Of a stretch of DNA of 64,000 nt, positions 16,052 to 24,007 are shown one piece after another. The position numbers and the translations under genes are program-made. The stretch is from the NCBI GenBank assembly GCA_031459615.1, contig JAVKIE010000005.1, forward strand, positions 62,001 to 126,000. The letters are read 5' to 3'. Each line of letters begins with the position of its first letter. Position 1 is the first letter of the stretch. The notes under the pieces were generated by a model, which was not told the DNA's origin, made no database searches, and saw nothing but the letters and a program-made list of their open reading frames with translations. Origin of the DNA: Calidihabitans tengchongensis (GTDB taxonomy: Bacteria; Sysuimicrobiota; Sysuimicrobiia; Sysuimicrobiales; Kaftiobacteriaceae).

Positions 16052-18007
16052 ATGGGCGCCAACCTCACCCGCAAAATTCTCCAGGCCCACCTGACGGAGG
16101 GCCGCCTGGTTCCCGGCGAAGAGATCGGCATCCGCATCGACCAGGTCCTCTGCCAGGACCTCACGGCCACCCAGGCCTTCCTGCACTTTGAGGCCCTGGG
16201 CCTCCCGCGGGTGCGCTGCCGGCTGGCCGCCTGCTACGCGGACCACAACGTGCTGCACATCCGGCCCGAGAACATGGAAGACCACCTGTACCTGCAGACG
16301 GCGTCCCGCAAGTACGGCGTGTGGTTCGGCAAGCCGGCCACCGGCATCGGCCACCAGATCCACCTGGAGCATTTCGCCGTGCCCGGCGAGACGGTTCTGG
16401 GCGCCGACAGCCACACGCCCCACTGCGGGGGCGTGGGGATGCTGGCCATCGGCGCGGGCGGCATGGACGTGGCGGTGGCCATGGCCGGGGGGCCGTACTT
16501 CTTCACCATGCCGCACGTGGTCCAGGTGCGCCTGGTGGGCCAGCTGCGGCCCTGGGCGACTGCCAAGGACGTGATCCTGGAGCTGTTGCGCCGCCTGACG
16601 GTGCGGGGAGGGCGGGGGCGGATCTTCGAGTTCACCGGCCCGGGCCTGCGGACCCTCAACGCCCAGCAGCGGGTCACCATCGCCAACATGAGCTACGAGC
16701 TGGGGGCGACCACCTCCGTCTTCCCCTCCGACGACGTCACCCGGGACTACTTCCGCCGCCTGGGGCGCCTGCGCGACTGGCGGGAGATGCTGCCCGACCC
16801 GGACGCCGACTACGACGACACCCTGGAGCTGGACCTGAGTGCCGTCGAGCCGCTGGTGGCCCTGCCCAGCCAGCCCGACAACGTGGTGCCGGTCCGGGAG
16901 GTGGCCGGGATCCGGATCCATCAGGTGATGGTCGGCTCGTGCACCAACGGCTCGTACACCGACATCCAGGCAGTGGCGCGCATCCTGCGCGGCCGCCGCG
17001 TCCATCCCGAGGTGTACGTCTTCGTCCACCCCAGCAGCCGCGCCGACCTGGAGCTGCTGGCCCGGGAAGGGTACGTGGCCGACCTGCTGGCCGCGGGCGT
17101 CAACGTGGCCGAGCCCACGTGCGGGGCGTGCATCGGCTTCGGCCATGTGCCGGCCCCCGGCACGCGCAGCCTGCGGGCCATCAACCGCAACTTCAAGGGC
17201 CGCAGCGGCCTGGCCGACGACCAGGTGTACCTGGCCAGCCCCGAGACCGCCGCCGCCACCGCCCTGCGGGGCGTCCTCACCGACCCCCAAGACCTGGAAA
17301 AGGAGCTGGGCATCTCCGCCCCGGAGCCGCTGCTGCCGGAGGCCATCCCCCAGGACAACCCCAACCTGATCCCGCCGGCATCCGAGGAGGAGGCCGCGGC
17401 CATCGAGGTGCACCGGGGCGAGAACATCCGCCCCGCGCCGGTCAAGCCTCCTCTGGAGGAGGGTCTGAGGGGGTCGGTGCTGATCAAGGTGGGCGACGAC
17501 ATCAGCACCGACCACATCATGCCCGCCGGAGCCGAGATCGTGGCCTTCCGCTCCAACATCCCCCGGCTGGCCGAGTACGTCTTCCACCGCCTGGACCCCG
17601 ACTTCAGCGCCCGCGCCCGCAGCCGGGGCGGGGGGTTCATCGTGGGCGGGGAGAATTACGGGCAGGGCTCGTCCCGGGAACACGCGGCCCTGGCCCCGAT
17701 GTTCCTGGGGGTCCGGGCCGTGCTGGCCAAGTCCTTCGCCCGCATCCACCACGCCAACCTGGTCAACTGGGGTGTGGTACCCTTCACCTTTGCCGACCCC
17801 GCCGACTACGAGCGGGTGCAGCGGGACGACGAACTGGAGATCCCCGGGGTACGGGAGGGTATCGCGTCCGGCGCCAGCACCTTCACGGTGCGCAATCTCA
17901 CCCGGGGCGGCACCGTCACCGTCACCGTGACCCTCACGCCCCGGGAGCGGGCCTACCTGCTGGCCGGCGGCCGGCTGGCCCACGCCCGGCAGCGGTCCGG
18001 GACCTGA
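16052..18007 (+). CDS. acnA: Aconitate hydratase
   Basis: 4Fe-4S enzyme of the TCA cycle that isomerises citrate to isocitrate. Both halves are present in 651 aa. The catalytic half has GADSHTPHCGGVGMLAIGAG, VGSCTNGSYTDI, and PTCGACIGFG with the paired cluster cysteines. The swivel domain (from about 480) has KVGDDISTDHIMPAGAEI and GGENYGQGSSREHAALAP. The length is that of the compact bacterial/mitochondrial-like type rather than the 850-900 aa AcnA/AcnB proteins. The ATG at 16052 is preferred over a TTG at 16022; ribosome binding is weak (GGAAGG 12 nt upstream). It is transcribed alone and converges on the peptide ABC transporter genes. Confidence 0.93.
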   Translation: MGANLTRKILQAHLTEGRLVPGEEIGIRIDQVLCQDLTATQAFLHFEALGLPRVRCRLAACYADHNVLHIRPENMEDHLYLQTASRKYGVWFGKPATGIGHQIHLEHFAVPGETVLGADSHTPHCGGVGMLAIGAGGMDVAVAMAGGPYFFTMPHVVQVRLVGQLRPWATAKDVILELLRRLTVRGGRGRIFEFTGPGLRTLNAQQRVTIANMSYELGATTSVFPSDDVTRDYFRRLGRLRDWREMLPDPDADYDDTLELDLSAVEPLVALPSQPDNVVPVREVAGIRIHQVMVGSCTNGSYTDIQAVARILRGRRVHPEVYVFVHPSSRADLELLAREGYVADLLAAGVNVAEPTCGACIGFGHVPAPGTRSLRAINRNFKGRSGLADDQVYLASPETAAATALRGVLTDPQDLEKELGISAPEPLLPEAIPQDNPNLIPPASEEEAAAIEVHRGENIRPAPVKPPLEEGLRGSVLIKVGDDISTDHIMPAGAEIVAFRSNIPRLAEYVFHRLDPDFSARARSRGGGFIVGGENYGQGSSREHAALAPMFLGVRAVLAKSFARIHHANLVNWGVVPFTFADPADYERVQRDDELEIPGVREGIASGASTFTVRNLTRGGTVTVTVTLTPRERAYLLAGGRLAHARQRSGT

Positions 18008-18052
18008 CCGACCCGGCACCTCAGCCGGTGCCCGCCCGCGGGCGGCACGCCG

Positions 18053-18937
18053 TCACCGGCCCACGTACTCCCGCACGTCCAGCAGATCCCGCAGGGCGTC
18101 CCCCACGAAGTTGATGCTCAGGACCACCAGCATGATCGCCAGCCCCGGAAACACCCCCAGCCACCAGGCGCTGAGGAAGAACGGCCGCGCGTCGTTGAGG
18201 ATCAGGCCCCAGGTGGGCGTGGTCGGCTTGACGCCCAGCCCCAGGAAGGACAGCCCGGCCTCTCCCAGGATGGCGTAGGAGATGCTGACCGTCCCCTGGA
18301 CGATGATCGGCGCGCCGGCGTTGGGCAGGATGTGGCGGAAGATGACGCGCCGGTCTGAGGCTCCCAGCGCCCGCGCCGCCGCCACGTACTCCTCGTTGCG
18401 GATGGCCAGCACCATGGCCCGGGCGATCCGGGCGAAGTCGTCCACGAAGGCCAGGGTGATGGCCACAATGACGTTGGCCAGGCCCGTGCCGAAGATGGCC
18501 ACCAGGCCCACGGCGATGATGAAGTTGGGAAAGGCCCACTGCAGGTCGATATAGCGCATCACCAGGGTATCCACCCAGCGGCCGTAGTAGCCGGCCACCA
18601 GCCCCAGCAGCGACCCCCCGGCGGCCGCCAGCGCCACCGTCACCAGCCCCACCATCAGGGACACCCGCCCCCCGAAGATGATCCGGGACAGCAGGTCGCG
18701 GCCCAGGTCATCGGTCCCCAGCAGGTGGGTCCGCCCGGGGCCGACCAGGATGTCGGCGGTCTGGAGGGCGGGATCGTAGGGAGCCACCCACGGCGCGGCC
18801 AGCGCGGTCGCGGCGGCCACGGCCAGGAGGACGACCCCCACCGCCGCCCGTCGGTCCCGCGCCAGGCGTCGGGCGATGGCCCGGACCCCGCGGCGCCGGG
18901 GGACGACGGCCGGATACACCAGCTCGGCCACGCCCAC
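18053..18937 (-). CDS. dppC: Peptide/nickel-type ABC transporter permease (DppC-like)
   Basis: Inner-membrane permease of an oligopeptide-class importer, 294 aa. The N-terminal cytoplasmic tail leads to the first membrane helix, and HLLGTDDLGRDLLSRIIFGG is the DppC/OppC signature. The EAA loop AARALGASDRRVIFRHILPN, then SYAILGEAGLSFLGLGVKPT follow. The GTG at 18937 lies 6 nt after the DppB stop. No ATPase gene is nearby on this strand, so the ATP-binding subunits must be encoded elsewhere. Convergent with aconitase, 45 nt apart. Confidence 0.92.
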   Translation of the reverse strand: MGVAELVYPAVVPRRRGVRAIARRLARDRRAAVGVVLLAVAAATALAAPWVAPYDPALQTADILVGPGRTHLLGTDDLGRDLLSRIIFGGRVSLMVGLVTVALAAAGGSLLGLVAGYYGRWVDTLVMRYIDLQWAFPNFIIAVGLVAIFGTGLANVIVAITLAFVDDFARIARAMVLAIRNEEYVAAARALGASDRRVIFRHILPNAGAPIIVQGTVSISYAILGEAGLSFLGLGVKPTTPTWGLILNDARPFFLSAWWLGVFPGLAIMLVVLSINFVGDALRDLLDVREYVGR

Positions 18938-18943
18938 GCTGGT

Positions 18944-19891
18944 TCACTCCACGTAGCGGATCTTGGGGTTCACCAGAGCATACAGGACGTCCACCAGCAG
19001 GTTCGTGAACACGAAGATCCCGGCGATGACCAGGATCATGCCCTGGACAATGGGAAAGTCGCGGTTGAGGATGGCCTCAATGAGCAACCGCCCCACGCCC
19101 TTGATGGCGAAGACGTTCTCGGCAATCACCGCTCCCGCCAGCAGCAGGGCGAAGGCGATCCCCATCACCGTGAGCACGGGGATCAGGGCATTCCGCAGGG
19201 CATGGCGCAGGACGACCACCCGGGCCGCCAGGCCCTTGGCCCGGGCGGTGCGGATGTAGTCCTCCCGCAGCACCTCCAGGAGCGCGGACCGGGTCATGCG
19301 GGCCAGGATCGCCGCAAAGGTCGTCCCTGTGGTCACCGCGGGCAGGATCAGGTGTGACAGCCACACCCCCACCCCCGCCGACAGCGGCTCGTACCCGAAA
19401 GCCGGCAGCAGCTGCAACTTGACGGCAAAGATGATGATCAGAACAATGCCCAGCCAGAAGTCCGGCATGGACAGTCCCAGAAACGCCAGGACCGTCAGGG
19501 CGTGGTCGGCCGGCGAGTACCTCCGGACGGCGGACACAACCCCCGCCGGCAGGGCGAGACCGACGGCCACCCCGAAGGACAGCAGGGCCAGCGAGAGGGT
19601 GCGCGGCAGGGCTTCCCGGATCAGCACCGACACCCGCTGCTGGTTCCAGATGGACGCCCCCAGGTCCCCCCGCAGCAGGCGCCCCATCCACCGGACGTAC
19701 TGGACGGGAAACGGCTGGTCCAGCCCCAGGTTGCGGCGGATCTGCTCCACCGTGGCCGGGTCGGCCTCAAACCCGGCCAGCGCGCGCACCGGGTCGCCGG
19801 GGATCGCCCGCATCATGAAGAACACCAGGGTCGCCACTGCCCACATGACCAGCAGCGAGTAGGCGACCCGGCGCGCGATGTACGCCTTCAC
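18944..19891 (-). CDS. dppB: Peptide/nickel-type ABC transporter permease (DppB-like)
   Basis: Partner permease of the importer, 315 aa. It opens with MKAYIARRVAYSLLVMWAVA and GDPVRALAGFEADPATVEQIR, followed by RNLGLDQPFPVQYVRWM, all typical of DppB. The EAA loop TARAKGLAARVVVLRHALRN is intact and the C-terminal helices end in LVDVLYALVNPKIRYVE. It sits 6 nt after the binding-protein gene and 6 nt before dppC, a compact three-gene operon. Confidence 0.93.
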   Translation of the reverse strand: MKAYIARRVAYSLLVMWAVATLVFFMMRAIPGDPVRALAGFEADPATVEQIRRNLGLDQPFPVQYVRWMGRLLRGDLGASIWNQQRVSVLIREALPRTLSLALLSFGVAVGLALPAGVVSAVRRYSPADHALTVLAFLGLSMPDFWLGIVLIIIFAVKLQLLPAFGYEPLSAGVGVWLSHLILPAVTTGTTFAAILARMTRSALLEVLREDYIRTARAKGLAARVVVLRHALRNALIPVLTVMGIAFALLLAGAVIAENVFAIKGVGRLLIEAILNRDFPIVQGMILVIAGIFVFTNLLVDVLYALVNPKIRYVE

Positions 19892-19897
19892 GTCCGG

Positions 19898-21589
19898 CTA
19901 CCGCACGGTCAGCGTGTCCAGGTCCCGCAGGCCGGGAATGTGCACAAAGCCCCGCACGTTGCGCCGGTACGCGGCCACGTCCACCCCGTGGAAGAGAAAG
20001 ACGCAGGGCGCGTCCTTGGCAATGAGGTCCACGGCGGCCTGCACCCAGCGGACGCGCCTGGCGGTGTCCACCGTTTCCCGCTGGGCCGCGTTCAGGGCGT
20101 CCACGTCCCGATTGGCGTAGCCGAAGGTGTTGAACTTGGCCCCGCTCCAGAACCAGTCGTCGATGGAGTCGTCAGGGTCAGGGTCCCCGCCCGACCCGAT
20201 CTGGCACAGTTCGAACTGGCCCTGGTCGAAGCGCTGGACCTGGACCGGGAAGTCCACCACCTCCAGCTCGATGGTGATGCCCAGAGTGCGCTTGTAGATG
20301 TCGGCGATGACCTCCCCCCGCCGCCGCACCCCGGGGCTGACCAGCATCTTGATGCTGAACCCGCTCCGGTAGCCGGCCTCGGCCAGCAGCCGCCGCGCCT
20401 GGTCCGGGTCAAAGCGCTGGGGGCTGGTGGCGGCCAGATCGCGGAAGTATGTCTTCTGGGCCCTGGGGATGGGGCCGAAGGCGGGAACCCCCAGACCGAA
20501 CAGCGCCCGGCGGATGAGGTCGTCCCGGTCCATCCCCTTGGCCAGGGCCAGCCGCACCCGCACGTCGTCGGTGGGCAGGGAGGCCTTGCCGATTTTCTGC
20601 TGCTTGTCGGCGCGCAGGTTGAAGAAGACGGCCTGAAACCCCGGGTCGTCGGCCTGGGAGATGACCACGTCGCGGTTGGCCCGCACCCGCGGCAGCAGGG
20701 CCTCGGGGACCACGTTGATGAACTCCACCTGGCCCGACTCCAGCGCCGCCACCAGCGTGGCCGGCTCCTCGATGTTGAAGATGGTCACCCGGTCGACCCG
20801 CGGCCGATCCTTCAGGTAGTAGTCGGGGAACTTCTCGAGAACGATCCGCTCGCCCAGACGGTGTTCCACGATGCGGAACGGCCCGGTGCCCACCGGCCGG
20901 CGGGTGTATTCGCGCCCCATCTGCTCGATGGCCCGGCGGTTGACGATGGTCAGGGCGCGGCCGCTGCTGCGCTCGGTGATCTTGACCAGCATGGAGGCCC
21001 GGGGTTGCCTGAGGGTGAAGCGCACCGTGTGCGCATCCAGTTTCTCCGCCTTCTCAAAGGGGTCCAGGATGCTGCGGTGCAGGGACCCCACGGCCGGATC
21101 CCGGGTCCGGTTGAAGGTGTAGATGACGTCGTCGGCCGTGAAGTCGTCCCCGTTGTGCCACTTCACTCCCCGGCGCAGGCGGAAGGTCCACACCAGCCCG
21201 TCGGAGCTCACCTCCCAGCTTTCCGCCAGGTCGGGCCGGGGCACCAGCCCCTCGTCGATGTGGGTGAGCCCGCCCAGCACGTTGCTGGTCACCTGGAACT
21301 GCACCACCTGGTTGATGAAGGCCGGGTCCAGGTTGGTGAACTCCCGGACGTTCCAGGCAGCCTTGAGTTCGCCCCCGGGTCGCCCCTGGGCGAACGCCGG
21401 AAGCGGCCGCAGGAGCGGGGACAGGTAGTGCAGCGCTCCGGCGGCGACCGCCAGCCGCAGGAACACGCGGCGGGTGATCCGGCCGCTGCTCAGGTCAGAC
21501 CAGTCCAGCCCCAGCCGGGGATCGGCGGGATCGTAGTCCAGCGCCCACCGAAGGTCCGCCTCCCACTGCGGGATACGGCGCTCGTCCAC
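19898..21589 (-). CDS. Family 5 peptide-type substrate-binding protein, probable Tat export
   Basis: Extracytoplasmic receptor for the DppBC-type importer, 563 aa. A 35-residue soluble extension precedes a twin-arginine-like signal (GRITRRVFLRLAVAAGALHY), suggesting Tat export. The SBP_bac_5 core shows ESWEVSSDGLVWTFRLRRGV, KWHNGDDFTADDVIYTFNR and GTGPFRIVEHRLGERIVLEK. The ligand could be a peptide, nickel chelate or other compound. The GTG at 21589 has GGAGGG 7 nt upstream; an ATG 33 nt earlier is possible. It is first of the operon and lies just downstream of a FadR-type regulator gene on the same strand. Confidence 0.92.
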   Translation of the reverse strand: MDERRIPQWEADLRWALDYDPADPRLGLDWSDLSSGRITRRVFLRLAVAAGALHYLSPLLRPLPAFAQGRPGGELKAAWNVREFTNLDPAFINQVVQFQVTSNVLGGLTHIDEGLVPRPDLAESWEVSSDGLVWTFRLRRGVKWHNGDDFTADDVIYTFNRTRDPAVGSLHRSILDPFEKAEKLDAHTVRFTLRQPRASMLVKITERSSGRALTIVNRRAIEQMGREYTRRPVGTGPFRIVEHRLGERIVLEKFPDYYLKDRPRVDRVTIFNIEEPATLVAALESGQVEFINVVPEALLPRVRANRDVVISQADDPGFQAVFFNLRADKQQKIGKASLPTDDVRVRLALAKGMDRDDLIRRALFGLGVPAFGPIPRAQKTYFRDLAATSPQRFDPDQARRLLAEAGYRSGFSIKMLVSPGVRRRGEVIADIYKRTLGITIELEVVDFPVQVQRFDQGQFELCQIGSGGDPDPDDSIDDWFWSGAKFNTFGYANRDVDALNAAQRETVDTARRVRWVQAAVDLIAKDAPCVFLFHGVDVAAYRRNVRGFVHIPGLRDLDTLTVR

Positions 21590-21630
21590 AACGGATCCCT
21601 CCCCCTCTGAACGGACGTTCACCCCACAGA

Positions 21631-22338
21631 CTACTCGCGCTTGAGCGCGTCCTCGATCATGTCGAAGTGGGCGTCCATGGCCGCTGCGGCCCGAGGTGCA
21701 TCCCGATCCGCCAGGGCCGCGTAGATCTCCTCGTGGGCACGGCAGGCGGTGGCAAAGAAGGTGCTGTCCGGAGTGTAATCCCGGGCCCGGAGCGCCACCG
21801 CCAGCTGCTGTCCCATGATCTCCACCAGCGGCCGGACGGCCCGCTCCAGGAGTGAGTTGCCGGTGGCCCGGGCGATGGCGAGGTGAAAGACGGCGTTGGC
21901 TGCGTTGAACTCCTCAAAGCTCGCCCGGACGGCGGCCTCCCGCATGCCGTCCAGGGCGCGCCGGACCTCCTGCAGAGCCCGGTCCGTCGCGCGCCCGGCC
22001 GCCCACGCGGCGACGGCCCGCTCCAGGACCCGGCGGGCTTCCAGGGCCTCCACGGGGCTGTCGCTCTCCTCCAGCCACGACAGGGCTTTGTACCCGGCTC
22101 CCTCCGGGAGGCCGGTCACGTACGTGCCGTCCCCGGCGCGGCTGTCCACGACGCCCACCAGCTGGAGCGCGCTGAGGGCTTCCCGTACCGACGGCCTGCT
22201 CACGCCCATCTGGTCGGCCAGAACCCGCTCAGGGGGAAGACGGTCACCAAGCCGGTAGACGCCGGTCCGGATCGCCTCGAGGATCTGCTCGGCCACGTAG
22301 GCGCTTTTCCTCTTCGTCTCAATCCGCTGAAAGGGCAT
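21631..22338 (-). CDS. FadR-subfamily GntR transcriptional regulator
   Basis: DNA-binding regulator, 235 aa. The winged helix occupies residues about 10-75 (EAIRTGVYRLGDRLPPERVL, ADQMGVSRPSVREALSALQL). The C-terminal FCD domain (about 95-225) has an NAVFHLAIARATGN motif and HEEIYAALADRD, with His residues that usually bind a metal and a carboxylate ligand. It precedes the peptide-type ABC operon on the same strand and is divergent from the TAXI-TRAP genes, so it may control either or both. The ligand is likely a small organic acid by family. Confidence 0.9.
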   Translation of the reverse strand: MPFQRIETKRKSAYVAEQILEAIRTGVYRLGDRLPPERVLADQMGVSRPSVREALSALQLVGVVDSRAGDGTYVTGLPEGAGYKALSWLEESDSPVEALEARRVLERAVAAWAAGRATDRALQEVRRALDGMREAAVRASFEEFNAANAVFHLAIARATGNSLLERAVRPLVEIMGQQLAVALRARDYTPDSTFFATACRAHEEIYAALADRDAPRAAAAMDAHFDMIEDALKRE

Positions 22339-22366
22339 AGCAGGGTATCGGCTGAGTTTGACTAAA

Positions 22367-22395
22367 AACCTAGACAGGGATTGTCAGGCTGTCAA
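22367..22395 (-). promoter_or_regulatory. Putative promoter for the FadR/peptide ABC operon
   Basis: On the minus strand TTGACA (complement of 22390-22395), a 17-nt spacer and TAGGTT (complement of 22367-22372) form a plausible promoter 29 nt upstream of the regulator ATG. The surrounding 22361-22405 is locally AT-richer. It contains the spaced elements TGTCAGGC and TGTCAAGTG, which could be operator half-sites, though no clean palindrome is visible. Confidence 0.45.
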
Positions 22396-22530
22396 GTGGT
22401 CAGGCCAGTTCTCCGACCGGGTCGGGGCGGCCGGGGTGACGTACGTCCGCCCCGCCGCCACGATGCCAGGACATCGTTTGGGGAGAACAGAATCCCGACG
22501 AAGAAGCGCGTCTCCAGGGAGGTGGACGGA

Positions 22531-23499
22531 GTGGTGAGACGGCTGCTCATCGTGCTTGTGGGTGCCACCGTGGCCGCCGCATGGGTGCCGGCAGTCCTGT
22601 CGGCGCCGGCGGTGCGCCTGTCCATCGCCACCGGCACCACGGGCGGTGTGTACTTCCCGCTGGGGGGCGGGCTGGCGTCGCTGATCTCCAAGGAGATCCC
22701 CGGCGTGACGGCCACCGCGGAGGTCACCCCGGCGTCGGTGGACAACATGCGCCTGATCGCCGCCAAGCGCGCCGACCTGGCCTTCACCCTGGCCGACACC
22801 GCGTATGACGCCTACCACGGGCTGGACATCTTCCGGGGCTCGCCGGTGCCCATCCGTACCCTGGCCCCTCTGTACAACAACTTCAACCACCTGGTGACCA
22901 TCGAGGGCACCGGCGTCAACACCATCCAGGACCTGCGGGGCAAGCCCGTGTCGGTGGGCCCGCCGGGCAGCGGCACCGAGCTGACGGCCCTGCGCATCCT
23001 CCAGGCGGCCGGGATCGACCCCGACCGCGACATCCGCAAGGAGCGCCTGGGCCCGGCGCCCTCGGCCGACGCCATCAAGGACCGCAAGATCGTCGCCTTC
23101 TTCTGGAGCGGCGGCCTGCCCACCTCGTCTGTCCTGGACCTGGCCGTGTCCCCCGGCGTGCGGATCAAGCTGATCCCCCTGGACGACGTGCTGCCGGCCA
23201 TGCAGCGCCGGTGGGGGAACCTGTATTTCCGCGCCGTCATCCGCAAGGAGTTTTACCCGGGGATGACGGCCGACGTGGCCACCATCGGCGTGGCGAACCT
23301 GCTGGTCGTCCACCGGGACTTCGACGCCGAGCTGGCCTACCGGATCACCAAGCTGCTGTTTGAGAAGCGCGACGAGCTGGCGCGGGTCCACCGGGAGGCG
23401 GCCAACATCACCCTCATCGGCGTGGCCGGCCGCTCGCCGGTGCCGTTCCACCCCGGAGCCATCCGGTACTATAAGGAGCGTGGCGTCGAAGGGTTTTAA
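22531..23499 (+). CDS. TAXI-family TRAP transporter solute-binding protein
   Basis: Exported receptor of a TRAP-type secondary importer, 322 aa. A Sec signal (LLIVLVGATVAAAWVPAVLSA) precedes the TAXI hallmark LSIATGTTGGVYFPLGGGLA. VSVGPPGSGTELTALRILQA and YNNFNHLVTIEGTGVNTIQDL are also typical. The GTG at 22531 has GGAGGT 7 nt upstream. It is followed, with a short overlap, by DUF1850 and the fused TRAP permease, the usual three-part TAXI-TRAP set. Substrates of TAXI systems are poorly known (glutamate/2-oxoglutarate in studied cases). Confidence 0.92.
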   Translation: MVRRLLIVLVGATVAAAWVPAVLSAPAVRLSIATGTTGGVYFPLGGGLASLISKEIPGVTATAEVTPASVDNMRLIAAKRADLAFTLADTAYDAYHGLDIFRGSPVPIRTLAPLYNNFNHLVTIEGTGVNTIQDLRGKPVSVGPPGSGTELTALRILQAAGIDPDRDIRKERLGPAPSADAIKDRKIVAFFWSGGLPTSSVLDLAVSPGVRIKLIPLDDVLPAMQRRWGNLYFRAVIRKEFYPGMTADVATIGVANLLVVHRDFDAELAYRITKLLFEKRDELARVHREAANITLIGVAGRSPVPFHPGAIRYYKERGVEGF

Positions 23500-24007
23500 A
23501 GCCGGCCCCGCCGGGATCGGGGCGGCGGCCGCTGTTCTGGCGGCCGCCGCCCTGGCGGCACTGGCACCCGTACCTGTCCTGGAGGTCGCACGCGAGGACA
23601 GCGGGCGTCTGCTGTGGCGCCTTCCCGTCCGCAATGGCTCCCGGGTCAGACTCCACTATGTCAACTCCCTGTATCACGCCCCCACCACCGAGGAGTTTGT
23701 GGTGAGAGAAGGCGCGCTCCGCCTGGTAGAGGTGACGACCACCGCGGAGGCGGTGATGGAGTACCTGCGCATCGATCCACCCTACCGCATGGTCCACGGA
23801 CGGCTGGCGGCCGCCACCTCCGGGCCGACAGTACCCGCGCTGGTCACCCGCATCGGCCAGACCGGCCGCCAGTGGCTGGAGGTCGGCGACCGGCTCCTGC
23901 CCCTGTACCGGGTAGGGGTGGGGGAGGCGGTCCGGATCCGGGTGGTCCGCCGCCCGTGGGCGGTCGCGCAGCTCGGCCCCTTCGCAGAACGTCCGGAGAC
24001 GCCATGA
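23480..24007 (+). CDS. DUF1850 protein of the TAXI-TRAP system
   Basis: A 175-aa protein with an N-terminal membrane anchor or signal (AAAAVLAAAALAALAPVPVL). A DUF1850 body follows: LPVRNGSRVRLHYVNSLYHA, PTTEEFVVREGALRLVEVTT and GDRLLPLYRVGVGEAVRIRV. DUF1850 genes are regularly found with TAXI-TRAP systems; a small accessory role at the outer membrane face is inferred only from that association. The GTG at 23480 overlaps the binding-protein end by 20 nt, and the stop overlaps the permease as ATGA. The exact start is uncertain because the AGGAG lies too close. Confidence 0.82.
   Translation: MASKGFKAGPAGIGAAAAVLAAAALAALAPVPVLEVAREDSGRLLWRLPVRNGSRVRLHYVNSLYHAPTTEEFVVREGALRLVEVTTTAEAVMEYLRIDPPYRMVHGRLAAATSGPTVPALVTRIGQTGRQWLEVGDRLLPLYRVGVGEAVRIRVVRRPWAVAQLGPFAERPETP

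Noticed and set aside
14837..18019. A 1060-codon open frame antisense to aconitase and its neighbours
   Set aside because: Long open antisense frames are expected at this GC content. The translation is low-complexity (Gly/Val/Gln/His/Arg) and the sense strand carries clear conserved motifs throughout.
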